Part shown: piece by piece, positions 36,092-45,566 of the stretch
Layout of the letters: each line of letters begins with the position of its first letter
Numbering within the stretch: the first letter of the stretch is position 1
Assembly (NCBI RefSeq): GCF_016481275.1
Contig: NZ_JAEMNW010000001.1
Location: 558,001-622,000 of the forward strand
From: Antrihabitans auranticaus
Lineage (GTDB): Bacteria; Actinomycetota; Actinomycetes; Mycobacteriales; Mycobacteriaceae
Length of the DNA stretch: 64,000 nucleotides
Reading direction: 5' to 3'
Program-made: the position numbers and the translations under genes
Notes under the pieces: model-generated
Told to the model about the DNA's origin: nothing
Database searches by the model: none
The model's input: only the letters and a program-made list of their open reading frames with translations

Positions 36092-37727
36092 GGCCGCGTA
36101 GCGCTTCCGCTACCAACTCTTTCGCCGCATCCTGCACCTGCACCAGGTGATCCGGCCCTTTGAACGATTCCGCGTAGATCTTGTAGACGTCCTCGGTACC
36201 CGACGGGCGTGCAGCGAACCACGCACTCGTCGTGGAGACCTTCAAACCGCCGATAGCTGCCTTGTTGCCAGGCGCGGTCGTCAGGGTCGAGGTGATCTTC
36301 TCACCGGCGAGTTCGGCGGCGCTAACCTGGCTCGGCGACAGATCCGCCAGCACCGCCTTCTCCGCGCGTGTGGCAGGCGCGTCGATCCGAGCATAGGCCG
36401 GGCTACCGTAGCGGCGCTCCAGATCGGCGTAGCGCGCTGACGGACTCTGCCCGGTGACGGCCGCGATCTCGGATGCGAGTAGCGCCAGCACGATTCCGTC
36501 CTTGTCCGTCGACCACACACCGCCGTCCATGCGCAGGAACGATGCGCCCGCGCTCTCTTCGCCACCGAAGGCGAGTGACCCGTTGAACAGGCCCGGCACG
36601 AACCACTTGAAGCCGACCGGAACCTCGTACAGGTCCCGCCCGAGCACCGATACGACGCGATCGATCATCGACGACGTCACGACGGTCTTACCGATCTTGC
36701 TGAGCGCGTCCCAGCCGATCCGGTTCGCAATCAGGTAATCGATTGCGACGGCGAGGAAGTGGTTCGGGTTCATCAACCCGCCGTCGGAGGTGACGATCCC
36801 GTGCCGGTCCGCGTCGGCGTCGTTGCCCGTCGAAATGTCGTAGTCGCTGCGCGCGGCGATCAGCGACGCCATGGCGTTCGGCGACGAGCAGTCCATCCGG
36901 ATCTTGCCGTCGGTGTCGAGCGTCATGAACCGATAGGTGCCGTCGACGAGCGGGTTGACGACGGTCAGATCGAGGTCGTGCCGGTCCGCGATCGCACCCC
37001 AGTAATGCACGCTCGCGCCGCCCAAAGGGTCTGCGCCGATACTGATTCCGGCTCCGCGGATCGCGTCGAGATTGAGTACGTTGGGCAGGTCGTCGACGTA
37101 GATGTCGAGGTAGTCGTAGTGCTCGACCGCGGTGTCGAGCGCCTGCTGGACGGTCACTCGCTTCACGCCCTCGAGCCCGTTGTGCAGGAGCTGGTTCGCC
37201 CGCGCGGCAATGGCGTCGGTCGCCTTCGAATCGGCCGGGCCACCGTGCGGAGCGTTGTACTTGAACCCACCGTCGCGCGGCGGATTGTGCGACGGCGTGA
37301 CCACGATGCCGTCGGCTTGCGCCATCGCACCCGAACTGTTGAAACGCAGGATCGCGTGGCTGACCGCAGGCGTCGGCGTGTACCCACCGCGAGAATCGAT
37401 CGCGACCGTGACGCCGTTGGCGGCGAGCACCTCCAGTGCTGTCGTCCATGCCGGCTCCGAGAGCGCATGGGTATCGCGGCCGAGAAACAGGGGTCCGGTG
37501 ATGTGCTCGCTCGCGCGGTATTCGGCGATCGCCTGCGAGATAGCGAGGATATGCGCCTCGTTGAATGCGGTGTCGAGGCTCGAACCTCGATGACCCGACG
37601 TCCCGAACACGACTTGCTGCGCGGGTTCGGAAGGATCGGGGATGCGGGTATAGAAGGCGGTGACCAGGTGTGCCAGGTCCTCGAGGTCCTCCGGCCGTGC
37701 CGGTTTACCGGCTCGATCGTGGGCCAC
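36081..37727 (-). CDS. pgm: Phosphoglucomutase (alpha-D-glucose phosphate-specific)
   Basis: 548 residues, the same size as E. coli Pgm. It interconverts glucose 1-phosphate and glucose 6-phosphate. The catalytic-serine loop is TPSHNP, the metal loop DADADRHG, and the sugar-specificity loop GGEESAG; the phosphate-binding [10 protein letters not shown] is near the end, all intact. GTG 37727 has GAGGAG at 7 bases, which decides against the ORF start at 37790. Links glycogen/trehalose and cell-wall nucleotide-sugar supply to glycolysis. Confidence 0.97.
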   Translation of the reverse strand: MAHDRAGKPARPEDLEDLAHLVTAFYTRIPDPSEPAQQVVFGTSGHRGSSLDTAFNEAHILAISQAIAEYRASEHITGPLFLGRDTHALSEPAWTTALEVLAANGVTVAIDSRGGYTPTPAVSHAILRFNSSGAMAQADGIVVTPSHNPPRDGGFKYNAPHGGPADSKATDAIAARANQLLHNGLEGVKRVTVQQALDTAVEHYDYLDIYVDDLPNVLNLDAIRGAGISIGADPLGGASVHYWGAIADRHDLDLTVVNPLVDGTYRFMTLDTDGKIRMDCSSPNAMASLIAARSDYDISTGNDADADRHGIVTSDGGLMNPNHFLAVAIDYLIANRIGWDALSKIGKTVVTSSMIDRVVSVLGRDLYEVPVGFKWFVPGLFNGSLAFGGEESAGASFLRMDGGVWSTDKDGIVLALLASEIAAVTGQSPSARYADLERRYGSPAYARIDAPATRAEKAVLADLSPSQVSAAELAGEKITSTLTTAPGNKAAIGGLKVSTTSAWFAARPSGTEDVYKIYAESFKGPDHLVQVQDAAKELVAEALRGRAR

Positions 37728-37807
37728 TAGCGTCTCCTCTTCCGTCGGGAAATAGTCATCGGTTCGCTGGGGCGAGCCGATTTGCCGCATGTTCGCCCTT
37801 TATAAGA

Positions 37808-38170
37808 TCACGCGACCATCCATTGCGTCGCGGCGGAACCCAGGATTGCCGCGCCGAGACCGGCCGCCAAGCTCACGAACACGTTCGCGAGTGCGTACCC
37901 GTATGCGCGTAACTCGATGAGTCGCATGGTTTCGTACCCGAACGTGCTGTAGGTCGTCAGAGCCCCGCAGAACCCGACTCCGGCAAGTGCCCCCCAGGAC
38001 GTGCCGAGGCTCGCCGCCGTCAAACCGCCGAGAATTGCGGACCCGACCACGTTCACGGTCAAGGTTCCCCATGGGAAAAGCGTGTCATGTCGGGACTGCA
38101 CGACTTTGTCGATCGAATAGCGGACAGGCGCGCCGAGCATGCCGCCGAGGAATACAAGTACGGCGGTCAT
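37808..38170 (-). CDS. crcB: Fluoride exporter subunit CrcB/Fluc (second of a pair)
   Basis: 120 residues with four membrane helices. GGMLGAPVRY, TLTVNVVGS and GFCGALTTYSTFG are the family motifs, including the Asn and Phe lining the fluoride pore and the Thr/Ser near the break of helix 3. ATG 38170 overlaps the preceding crcB stop (ATGA). Paired crcB genes make hetero-dimeric channels. No fluoride riboswitch is seen upstream. Confidence 0.93.
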   Translation of the reverse strand: MTAVLVFLGGMLGAPVRYSIDKVVQSRHDTLFPWGTLTVNVVGSAILGGLTAASLGTSWGALAGVGFCGALTTYSTFGYETMRLIELRAYGYALANVFVSLAAGLGAAILGSAATQWMVA

Positions 38171-38622
38171 GCGGCGTCCGCTTCGGCCGGTGTGGCCAGT
38201 GGCTTCGGTTCCGCCCGCCACACCGGCAATCGGCACGCGGCGCGGGTGCTCAGTGTCCCGAGCAGCACGGCGACCAATGCCACCGCAACGGTCCCGAACA
38301 GGTAGCTGAACGCCACAATCGGCTCACCTTCGTCGAACAGACGATGAACTTCGCCGGTGTAGGTCGAGAACGTCGTGAACCCACCGAGTATCCCGACTCC
38401 GAGAAACGGTCGCCAGAGCCGGTGCGCCGCCCACATCTCGGCCACGAGAACGACGAGGATCCCGATCAGAAAACAGCCGAGGCCGTTGATGAACAACGTC
38501 GACCACGGAACCCCGCCAGGCTTGGGTGGGTACGCGTGACTGACCCCGTATCGGGCCAGCGCGCCGACCCCGCCGCCGATCGCGATCACCCCCAGGACTG
38601 GAACATCCTGCTTGTTCAACAC
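38167..38622 (-). CDS. crcB: Fluoride exporter subunit CrcB/Fluc (first of a pair)
   Basis: 151 residues, four membrane helices and a longer polar C-terminus than its partner. GGGVGALARYG, TLFINGLGCFLIG and GGFTTFSTYTGE motifs are intact. The start is GTG 38622, with GGGAGG only 2 bases away; the TTG two codons on (38617 region) would be better spaced, so the exact first residue is uncertain. Coupled to the second crcB and only 30 bases after the LON-domain gene. Confidence 0.93.
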   Translation of the reverse strand: MLNKQDVPVLGVIAIGGGVGALARYGVSHAYPPKPGGVPWSTLFINGLGCFLIGILVVLVAEMWAAHRLWRPFLGVGILGGFTTFSTYTGEVHRLFDEGEPIVAFSYLFGTVAVALVAVLLGTLSTRAACRLPVWRAEPKPLATPAEADAA

Positions 38623-38652
38623 GACCTCCCACCGCCGGACCCGATGGTATCG

Positions 38653-39306
38653 CTACATCGTTCGGAAGCGCAGGCCGGCAATGACATCGTCGAGCGCCTC
38701 GGCGACTGCGCGCAACCGGTCCGCGGGACCGGGCGCGGCAAGGATCTTGTAGCGATCGGCTTCGCTCAGCGGGAGCCCGGATGCGACGGCGAAAGAGCGC
38801 TGTGAAGGATCCTCCGGTAAGTCGCCGTCGCTGAACTTCGGCACGACAGCACCGGACTTCGCCGCGAGGAGTCGCCACAGTTCGTCGAGTTCGGCGGTCT
38901 TCGCGGTGACGACGTCGAAAGCGTCGACTTCCTCGCCGCGCGGAGCGGAAGTATCGGGCCACTCCTCGACCTCCGCGCGCGGATACGGATCGTCGGGCAG
39001 CCAGCCCGTCACGCGGATGCGTTCCTCCCCCACAGCGACGACCGCGTACCGGTTGCGCGAGAACGGCGCGGTCGCGACGATGCGCGCGACGGTCCCGACG
39101 TCGGTTCGCTGCTCGCCGCCGCCGACCTCACGACCGCGAGTTATCAGGACCACGCCGAATCGGCCATCCCCGCCATCGCCCGTGCACGCGTCGAGCATCT
39201 CGACATAGCGCGGCTCGAAGATTTGCAACGGCAGTCGCTCGCGCGGGAGCAACACGGTTCCGAGCGGGAACATCGGCAGGGTCTGCACCACACCAGCATG
39301 CGGCAT
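38653..39306 (-). CDS. LON peptidase substrate-binding-domain protein
   Basis: 217 residues made of the N-terminal substrate-recognition domain of Lon without ATPase or protease: MFPLGTVLLPRERLPLQIFEPRY at the start is diagnostic. Role unknown; similar free-standing proteins are widespread in actinobacteria. The ATG at 39306 lacks a ribosome binding site; ATG 39273 (MFPLG) is an alternative. It is 20 bases after the P450 stop in a same-strand run. Confidence 0.85.
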   Translation of the reverse strand: MPHAGVVQTLPMFPLGTVLLPRERLPLQIFEPRYVEMLDACTGDGGDGRFGVVLITRGREVGGGEQRTDVGTVARIVATAPFSRNRYAVVAVGEERIRVTGWLPDDPYPRAEVEEWPDTSAPRGEEVDAFDVVTAKTAELDELWRLLAAKSGAVVPKFSDGDLPEDPSQRSFAVASGLPLSEADRYKILAAPGPADRLRAVAEALDDVIAGLRFRTM

Positions 39307-39326
39307 CGCAGCGCCGTGGGGGGCGA

Positions 39327-40436
39327 TCAGCCCAGCGCGACCGGCAACTCGTCCAGAGCGTGGAACGTCATAGACGTCCGCCAAGCCGGTTCCGGCGGCA
39401 CTGCGAGGTCCGGGAACCGGGTGAACAGCCTGGACAACGCCTCGGCCGCCTCCAGCCGGGCGAGCGATGCACCGATGCAGAAGTGCGCGCCCGCGCCGAA
39501 GGCCAAGTGGCCCTTCGGTTCCCTGCTCAGGTCCAGCCGCAGTGGATCGTCGAAGTGCGCCGGGTCGACGTTGGCCTGCTGCAGGTCCAGGTAGATGTAG
39601 CTGCCGGCCGGAACGTCGATACCGCCGACGTTCTGGTCCACCACGGCCAACCTGCCCGACCGCTTGACCGGGCCTTCCAGCCGCAACAATTCCTCGACGG
39701 CGCGCGCCGGGTCGGCGAGCAGGTGCTGCTTCTGCGCCGGCTGGTTGGCAATCGCCAGCGTGCCGTTCCCGATCAGGTTGGCGGTTGTCTCGTGCCCGGC
39801 CGCGAGCAGCAGGATCAGCGTGCTGGCGACCTCGTCGATGGAGATTCCGTCGATGGACAGCAGTTGGCTGAGGAGGTCGTCGCCGAGATTGTTCTTGCGT
39901 TCGGCGATGATCGGCGTGAGCCCGAGCATGATCTCGATCGAGGCGTCCACGCTCGCGGCGAGCTCTTCCGGCGTGGCGTCGAGCTCGAGCATCTTGACCA
40001 GCGCAGGGGTCTCGTCGAGGAAAAGCTCGGCGCCCTCGGGACCGACGTCGAGTAATTCCGCGATCACCGCGATCGGCACGAGGTACGCGAAGTCGGACAT
40101 CAACTCCACCTCGTCGCCCTCGAATGCGTCCAAGGCAGCATCGACGACCGCGACAACGCGCGACCTGACGCGCTCGATGGACCGCGGCGTAAACGCAGGA
40201 CTGAGCAGCCGCCGCAGCTCCCCGTGATCGGGCGGGTCCATGAACAACAAGATGGTGGCGGGCAGTTCCTGGATCTCGGCCGGCACCTGCGGGAATTTGC
40301 GCGGATCGCTGCTCCAGCCGGTGCCGCGCAGCACCGCTGACACCGCGTCGAATCCGGTCGCGACGAAGATGCCGAACTCTTCGTTCCATTCCACTGAATT
40401 CGATTGCACCGGAGCAGTATTGATCGAAATGGTCAT
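39327..40436 (-). CDS. Cytochrome P450
   Basis: 369 residues. I-helix AGHETT, the ExxR helix as EELLR, and the haem loop FGAGAHFCIG with the Cys ligand are intact, so it should be an active soluble P450. The N-terminus is short: the usual 25-35 residues (A helix) before the beta-1 sheet are missing and the protein begins close to the FVATGFDAVSAVLRG strand. ATG 40436 overlaps the AarF stop (ATGA), so the start is fixed by coupling rather than being a mis-call. Substrate unknown; no ferredoxin gene adjacent. Confidence 0.92.
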   Translation of the reverse strand: MTISINTAPVQSNSVEWNEEFGIFVATGFDAVSAVLRGTGWSSDPRKFPQVPAEIQELPATILLFMDPPDHGELRRLLSPAFTPRSIERVRSRVVAVVDAALDAFEGDEVELMSDFAYLVPIAVIAELLDVGPEGAELFLDETPALVKMLELDATPEELAASVDASIEIMLGLTPIIAERKNNLGDDLLSQLLSIDGISIDEVASTLILLLAAGHETTANLIGNGTLAIANQPAQKQHLLADPARAVEELLRLEGPVKRSGRLAVVDQNVGGIDVPAGSYIYLDLQQANVDPAHFDDPLRLDLSREPKGHLAFGAGAHFCIGASLARLEAAEALSRLFTRFPDLAVPPEPAWRTSMTFHALDELPVALG

Positions 40437-41830
40437 GCTTCGTCACCCCAGAACTTCTTGTCGAGAACGCCCTTCTCCGTCGCCGCGGGACCGCCCCGAT
40501 CCCATTCCCACCTGATCGCTTCCCAGGGACCGGTCGAACCGAGCGCGCACAGGACCGACGTCATCCCCAGATCGATGCGCGACAGCATGGTGTACTCGGG
40601 ATCCAGCGAAAGTTGCTTGACCACATGGCCGTACGGCCCGACCGGTGAAAACTTGGTGGCAACGATGCTCTTGGCCTCGGCGGCCGAGTAGGTGTACGGC
40701 TGCGGCGACGTCAGCCCGTCCAGGCCGAGGCGGAACCACTCCATGAGGTCGTCCGGGTCGGGATGCGTTCCGGCCGGAACGAAACCCATCGCCTGCAGAA
40801 CTGGGAACAGCGCCGCCGAATCCCTGTCGATTGCCGCGTTCAGCGCAGCCTGCATATGGCTGACGCGCCATACGTCCAACTTCTTGATGCACCCGAAGTC
40901 GAGAAACGTGACGCTGCCGTCGTCGTGGAAAAGGTAGTTACCCGGATGCGGATCGGCGTGGAACAGGTGCAGGCGCCTGACGCTGCCCACCGCGAACCGC
41001 ATGATGACCTCGCCCCAACTGTCACGCAGGCTCTGCTCCGATGTCACGGCGTCAGCGAATCGCCGTCCTTCCACGAAATCCATTGTCAGGACCCGGCTTG
41101 TAGTGAGGTCCGGGTGAATCTCGGGGATCCTGATGAACGGGTGCCCGCGATAGCCGTCGGCGAATGCATTCTGGTTTCGCGCTTCGGTCAGGTAGTCGAT
41201 CTCCTCGCCGATGCGCTCGGACACTTCGGCCGCAACCGATCGCACGTCGACGGCGATCGCGTTGGGCATGAAGCCTTTGACGACTTGGAGGAAGGTGGCA
41301 AGGAGTTCGGTGTTCTGGAGGTCGGCGCGTATCGCCTCGTCCACTCCGGGGTACTGGACTTTGATCGCGACAGCCCGGCCGTCGTGCAGCCTGCCCCTGT
41401 GCACCTGACCGATCGACGCCGCGCCGATCGGATCAGGATCGAACTCGGCGAACACCTTGTCGGGCGCGCCACCCAACTCCTTCTCGACGACTTCGGCCGC
41501 CATCTCCGCGGGCATCGGCGGCGCACTGTCCTGCAGGCGCGCGAGGGCACGCTGGTACACCGACTGACTCGAATCCGGTACGGCCGAAGCAAAATTGGTG
41601 AAGGACAGAATTTGCCCCGCCTTCATCAGCACGCCCTTCGACTTGCCGAGATGATCTGCGTAACGCTCCGCGTTGTTCGCGTGAAATTGCGACTTGTCGC
41701 GACGGCTCTTGCGCCGCAGCGACGTGACCACCGCTTCGCCCGCCGTCCGGCCCGCCAAACCCACCAGCGGAGCGGCTCGGGCTACCCGACCGCGCCGCTC
41801 GATGTGCGGTTTGTTCTCTGACGTCGTCAT
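40433..41830 (-). CDS. UbiB/AarF (ABC1) family atypical kinase, copy 2
   Basis: 465 residues. ABC1-kinase features: KAGQ motif (VLMKAGQILSF), Ala-rich nucleotide loop, AIKVQYPGVDE lysine, HADPHPGNYLF catalytic loop and FLDFGCIKK metal motif. Family members act on quinone or isoprenoid lipid metabolism as ATPases or kinases. It overlaps the stop of a very similar gene upstream (ATGA) and is itself coupled to the P450 gene. Tandem duplication is evident. Confidence 0.9.
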   Translation of the reverse strand: MTTSENKPHIERRGRVARAAPLVGLAGRTAGEAVVTSLRRKSRRDKSQFHANNAERYADHLGKSKGVLMKAGQILSFTNFASAVPDSSQSVYQRALARLQDSAPPMPAEMAAEVVEKELGGAPDKVFAEFDPDPIGAASIGQVHRGRLHDGRAVAIKVQYPGVDEAIRADLQNTELLATFLQVVKGFMPNAIAVDVRSVAAEVSERIGEEIDYLTEARNQNAFADGYRGHPFIRIPEIHPDLTTSRVLTMDFVEGRRFADAVTSEQSLRDSWGEVIMRFAVGSVRRLHLFHADPHPGNYLFHDDGSVTFLDFGCIKKLDVWRVSHMQAALNAAIDRDSAALFPVLQAMGFVPAGTHPDPDDLMEWFRLGLDGLTSPQPYTYSAAEAKSIVATKFSPVGPYGHVVKQLSLDPEYTMLSRIDLGMTSVLCALGSTGPWEAIRWEWDRGGPAATEKGVLDKKFWGDEA

Positions 41831-43236
41831 ACCGTTGCCCCCCAAAAGATCGCGTCCAAATTGCCCATTTCCGTTGCCGGCGGACCACTTCGGTCCCATT
41901 CGCTTCTGATCGCTTCCCATGGCCCTGTTGCGCGGAGTGCACCGAGTACGGAGACGAGCCCGAGCTCGATGCGCGTCAGCATCGTGTATTCCGGATCGAA
42001 ACTGATCGTGCGCAGGACCTCGCTGTGCGGTCCGACGGGCGAGAACTTCTGCGCCGCCGAGATCGCGGTCATCTCTGCGGAGTAGGTGCTGGGCTGCGGA
42101 CCCGTCAAGCCGTCGAGGCCGGTGCGGAACCAGCGCAGCAATGCATCATGTTCGGGCGCAGCCGAATCCGCGAAGAAACCCATCTTCTCCATAGCGACGA
42201 CAAGGGCCTCGGCATCATTGTCGATGGCCGCGTTCAGTGCGAGCTGAATATTCCGTACGCGTCCCGCATCGAGCTTCTTGATGCAACCGAAGTCGAGAAA
42301 AGTGACCGAGCCGTCGTCATGGAAAAGGTAATTTCCGGGATGCGGATCGGCGTGGAACAGATGCAACCGCCGCACACTGCCGACACCGAACCGCATGACG
42401 ACTTCGCCCCATGTGTCGCGCATCGCCTGGTCGGCCTCGACGGCTTCGGCGAACCGCATGCCCTCGGCGAGGTCCATCGTCAGGACGCGGCTCGTAGTCA
42501 GTTCGCGAACGATTTCCGGCACCCGGATGTACGGGTGACCGCGGTATGCGTCCGCGAACGACATCTGATTGTCGGCTTCGACGAGGTAATCGATTTCTTC
42601 ACCGATGCGAAGCGATACCTCGTTGGCGACCGATCTGACATCGAGCGCCAGCAGGTCGGGCATGAAACCCTTGACCACCTGCAAGAAGGTCGCGAGCAGT
42701 TCGGTGTTCTTCAGATCCGCGCGGATTGCTTCGTCGACTCCGGGGTACTGCACCTTGATCGCGACCGCCCGGCCATCGTGCAGCCTCCCCCTGTGCACCT
42801 GACCGATCGATGCGGCACCCAGCGGCACAGGATCGAACTCGGCGAACACCACATCCGGCGGCGCACCGAGTTCCCGCTCGATCACTTCCGCGGCCAGCTC
42901 TGCGGGCATCGGCGGCGCGTTGTCCTGCAGGCGCGCCAGCGCGCGCTGATACACGGACTGACTGCCTTCGGGAACCGCCGATCCCAGTGTCGTGAAGGAC
43001 AGAATCTGCCCCGCCTTCATGAGAACGCCCTTCGACCGTCCGAGATGGGCGGCATAACGGTCGGCGTTCTTGGCGTGAAAGCTCTTTGCGGGAGCATGGA
43101 TGTCCGCTGCGTCGCCACCCCTCGTTCGGCGACGCAGCGACGCAACCACCGCTTCCCCTGCGGTTCTGCCGGCCAGCCCGACCAACGGAGCCGCCCGGCC
43201 GACGCGCCCCCGTCGTCCGATGAACGCGTTGTCCAT
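41827..43236 (-). CDS. UbiB/AarF (ABC1) family atypical kinase, copy 1
   Basis: 469 residues, with the same motifs as its neighbour (KAGQ, AIKVQYPGVDE, HADPHPGNYLF, FLDFGCIKK) and clearly homologous to it along the whole length, differing by a short insertion after the first Arg-rich stretch. First gene of the aarF-aarF-P450-LON-crcB run. Two ATG codons abut (43239 and 43236); the second has GGGGAGG at 6 bases and is preferred. The palindrome at 43268 lies in its promoter region. Confidence 0.9.
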   Translation of the reverse strand: MDNAFIGRRGRVGRAAPLVGLAGRTAGEAVVASLRRRTRGGDAADIHAPAKSFHAKNADRYAAHLGRSKGVLMKAGQILSFTTLGSAVPEGSQSVYQRALARLQDNAPPMPAELAAEVIERELGAPPDVVFAEFDPVPLGAASIGQVHRGRLHDGRAVAIKVQYPGVDEAIRADLKNTELLATFLQVVKGFMPDLLALDVRSVANEVSLRIGEEIDYLVEADNQMSFADAYRGHPYIRVPEIVRELTTSRVLTMDLAEGMRFAEAVEADQAMRDTWGEVVMRFGVGSVRRLHLFHADPHPGNYLFHDDGSVTFLDFGCIKKLDAGRVRNIQLALNAAIDNDAEALVVAMEKMGFFADSAAPEHDALLRWFRTGLDGLTGPQPSTYSAEMTAISAAQKFSPVGPHSEVLRTISFDPEYTMLTRIELGLVSVLGALRATGPWEAIRSEWDRSGPPATEMGNLDAIFWGATV

Positions 43237-43267
43237 CATGGACCTCCCCAGTTGACGATTTGCTGAC

Positions 43268-43283
43268 CTAAGTGTTCACTTAG
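43268..43283. promoter_or_regulatory. TetR operator between aarF and TetR
   Basis: CTAAGTG-TT-CACTTAG, a perfect 7-bp-armed inverted repeat, 5 bases before the TetR ATG and 32 before the aarF start. Placement in the 50-base divergent gap makes it the likely binding site of the adjacent TetR protein. Confidence 0.75.
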
Positions 43284-43287
43284 ACGC

Positions 43288-43875
43288 ATGCAGACGTCAA
43301 GCCCCACTCGAGATCGGATTCTCGACGCGGCGATGGAGCTGTTCGGCGAGAAGGGCTTTCGCGGCACGAGCATTACGCAGATCGAGACCGCTGCAGGGCT
43401 GACGCCGGGGGCGGGCGGTATCTACCACCACTTCCGCACCAAGGAAGCGCTGCTCGAGGCGGGCCTCGCGCGCAATCTTGAGCGCGTCGCGGCCCTGCGC
43501 GACATTCAGAAGCTGATGACCGGGCTCGGCGATCTGCGCGTCGAATTGACCATTCTCGCGCGGTACGCCTTGACGGTTCTCGACGAGGAACAGGCACTGC
43601 TTCGCATCATGGCGACCGAATCACGCAGCAGGCCGGAGCTTTTCGAGAAATCTGTGAACGGCGTCCTGCACCGCAGCTTCGCGGGATTCGCGGCATGGTT
43701 GTGCGAGGAATCGGACGTGACCGCCGAGCGGGCGAATTCGATCTCGGCGGTCGCGGTAGGCGCCCTGGTGTCGATCCGTGTCTTGCCGAACCTCTTCGGC
43801 GTCGGTCCGGCAATCGAGGACGACGCCTTCGTGAAGATGTGGGTCGAAATGGTCATGGCGGCAGTCGAAAGCTGA
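43288..43875 (+). CDS. TetR-family regulator, divergent from the aarF operon
   Basis: 195 residues. HTH at about 8-50 (RILDAAMELFGEKGFRGTSITQIE ... GGIYHHFRTKEAL), then an all-helical ligand domain. It is divergent from two AarF kinases and a P450 and presumably controls them through the operator at 43268. The effector is unknown; a hydrophobic lipid or quinone-like ligand would suit the targets. Confidence 0.9.
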   Translation: MQTSSPTRDRILDAAMELFGEKGFRGTSITQIETAAGLTPGAGGIYHHFRTKEALLEAGLARNLERVAALRDIQKLMTGLGDLRVELTILARYALTVLDEEQALLRIMATESRSRPELFEKSVNGVLHRSFAGFAAWLCEESDVTAERANSISAVAVGALVSIRVLPNLFGVGPAIEDDAFVKMWVEMVMAAVES

Positions 43876-43896
43876 AACGAGCAGGCTGAAACGAGA

Positions 43897-43929
43897 GCGG
43901 CACCCCGAGCATGTCACTCGGGGTGCCGC
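43897..43929. terminator. Bidirectional terminator
   Basis: Perfect 13-bp arms GCGGCACCCCGAG (43897-43909) and CTCGGGGTGCCGC (43917-43929) with a 7-base loop between the convergent TetR and EmrB-type genes. Confidence 0.8.
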
Positions 43930-43945
43930 CGCATTCGATCGAGCG

Positions 43946-45463
43946 CTAGTGCGCCATCACGAGTTCACCCTCACTGGGGGCAGGAACCTCGTCGCGGAGC
44001 AGCAGCGCGGAGATCACTGCGCCGACCGCGAAGATGCCTGTCGCCCACCAGAAGGTGGCGGTGAAGCTTGCCACCTGCGCCTGCGCCAAGGTCAACGCGC
44101 TTGCGGTGCGCCCGGTCATGAAGTCCGCCGCCGCCGAAGCCGCGATCGTGGAAAGCAGTGCGGTTCCGATCGAGCCGCCGACCTGCTGCATGGTGTTCAC
44201 CATCGCCGACGCGACACCCGCATCGTCGTGGTGGACGGCCGATGTTGCACCCTGGAACGCGGTCGCCATCGCGGCACCGAGTCCGAGGCCCATCAGGACG
44301 AGACCCGGCAGGATGTGCAGCGCGTAGTTGCTGTCGACCTCGATCTGGGTGAGGACCAGCATGCCGGCCGCACCGATCAGCATTCCCGACGTCATCAGAA
44401 TCCGGGCACCGAACCTCGGGAGCAACACGTTGGACGACGTCACCGACGACGTGATCATCGCTGCGACCATCGGCAGGAACGCGACGCCGGTGATGATCGG
44501 CGAGTATCCGAGGATCAGCTGCATGTAGTAGGTCAGGAACAGGAAGACCGCGAACATGCCCGCGCCGACCACGAAGATCGCGAGGTAGGACGCACCGCGA
44601 GTGCGGTCCAGGATAATGCGCAACGGCATCAGCGGGTTGGCGACGCGATTCTGCAGGTATGCGAAGACACCGAGCAGGATGACGCCGGCAGTGAGCCAAC
44701 TGATCGTCGACGCGTCTGCCCAGCCCTGCGACTCGGCCTGCGAGAAGCCGTACACGATGCTGAAGAGCGCCGCGGTGACCGACAGGGTGCCGGGGATGTC
44801 GAGCTTGGGACGCACATTCGAGACGTGCTTGGCGAGCAGGAGTGCCGCGCCGACCATCGCGACAGCCGCGAAGATCAGGTTCACGTACATCGCCCAGCGC
44901 CACGACGCGTACTCGGTCAAGAAACCACCGAGCAACAGACCGATTGCACCGCCCGCACCGGCGATTGCGCCGAAGATACCGAAGGCCTTTGCGCGTTCCC
45001 TAGGCTCGGTGAACGTCACCGTGAGCAGGGACAATGCGGCAGGAGCAAGCAGTGCACCGAAGACGCCCTGTCCGGCACGAGCAGCCACGAGCATCTCGAA
45101 GCTCGTTGCCGCGCCACCGACCGCGGAGGCAACCGCGAAGCCGGCCAGCCCGATGAGGAAGGTTGTGCGCCGGCCGAACAGGTCGGAGAGTCGCCCGCCG
45201 AGCAGCAGCAAGCTGCCGAACGCCAGTGCATATGCCGTCACGACCCATTGCCGGTCGGCGTCGGAGAAGCCGAGGGAAAGCTGCGCCTCGGGGAGTGCGA
45301 TGTTCACGACGGTCGCGTCGAGCACGACCATCAACTGCGAAAGTCCAAGTACCGCGAGGACCCACCAGCGCATCGCATGTGAACCGCGGCCACCGCTCGA
45401 TTCGACGGCCGGTTTCGCGGCGGAATCGATCGGATCCAGGGGCTCGATAGTGGTTGTCGTCAT
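43946..45463 (-). CDS. EmrB/QacA-type (DHA2) drug exporter
   Basis: 505 residues, 14 membrane helices. Motif C-like and A-like segments LDATVVNIALPEAQ, GRLSDLFGRRTTFL and the helix-5 GPxxGG-like AGAGGAIGLLLGG are present. Proton-driven export of toxic organic compounds. ATG 45463 has GAGGCGG upstream. Divergent from a TetR regulator across a 103-base gap that holds two copies of one motif, a classic local-repressor arrangement. Confidence 0.92.
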   Translation of the reverse strand: MTTTTIEPLDPIDSAAKPAVESSGGRGSHAMRWWVLAVLGLSQLMVVLDATVVNIALPEAQLSLGFSDADRQWVVTAYALAFGSLLLLGGRLSDLFGRRTTFLIGLAGFAVASAVGGAATSFEMLVAARAGQGVFGALLAPAALSLLTVTFTEPRERAKAFGIFGAIAGAGGAIGLLLGGFLTEYASWRWAMYVNLIFAAVAMVGAALLLAKHVSNVRPKLDIPGTLSVTAALFSIVYGFSQAESQGWADASTISWLTAGVILLGVFAYLQNRVANPLMPLRIILDRTRGASYLAIFVVGAGMFAVFLFLTYYMQLILGYSPIITGVAFLPMVAAMITSSVTSSNVLLPRFGARILMTSGMLIGAAGMLVLTQIEVDSNYALHILPGLVLMGLGLGAAMATAFQGATSAVHHDDAGVASAMVNTMQQVGGSIGTALLSTIAASAAADFMTGRTASALTLAQAQVASFTATFWWATGIFAVGAVISALLLRDEVPAPSEGELVMAH

Positions 45464-45484
45464 TTCCGCCTCGAATCGCTAGAA

Positions 45485-45505
45485 TGGAGAAGGTTCCTCC
45501 ACTTA
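45485..45505. promoter_or_regulatory. TetR operator candidate, site 1 of the exporter promoter
   Basis: GGAG-N7-CTCCACTTA, a short inverted repeat with a conserved flank, 22 bases before the exporter ATG. An equal motif lies 43 bases on (about four helical turns) at 45529. Confidence 0.65.
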
Positions 45506-45528
45506 CGCGTTCTAAGGTAACACGAAGC

Positions 45529-45548
45529 GGAGGTGATGTCTCCACTTA
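45529..45548. promoter_or_regulatory. TetR operator candidate, site 2 near the regulator gene
   Basis: Second copy of GGAG-N7-CTCCACTTA, same orientation, 19 bases before the TetR ATG. Two sites, one per divergent gene, fit co-repression. Confidence 0.65.
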
Positions 45549-45566
45549 TTTTTGGGAATTGATACC

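Noticed and set aside
38653-40446. 597-codon open frame including the LON-domain protein
   Set aside because: The upstream part is antisense-like noise in the P450 gene region; homology begins only about 39306.
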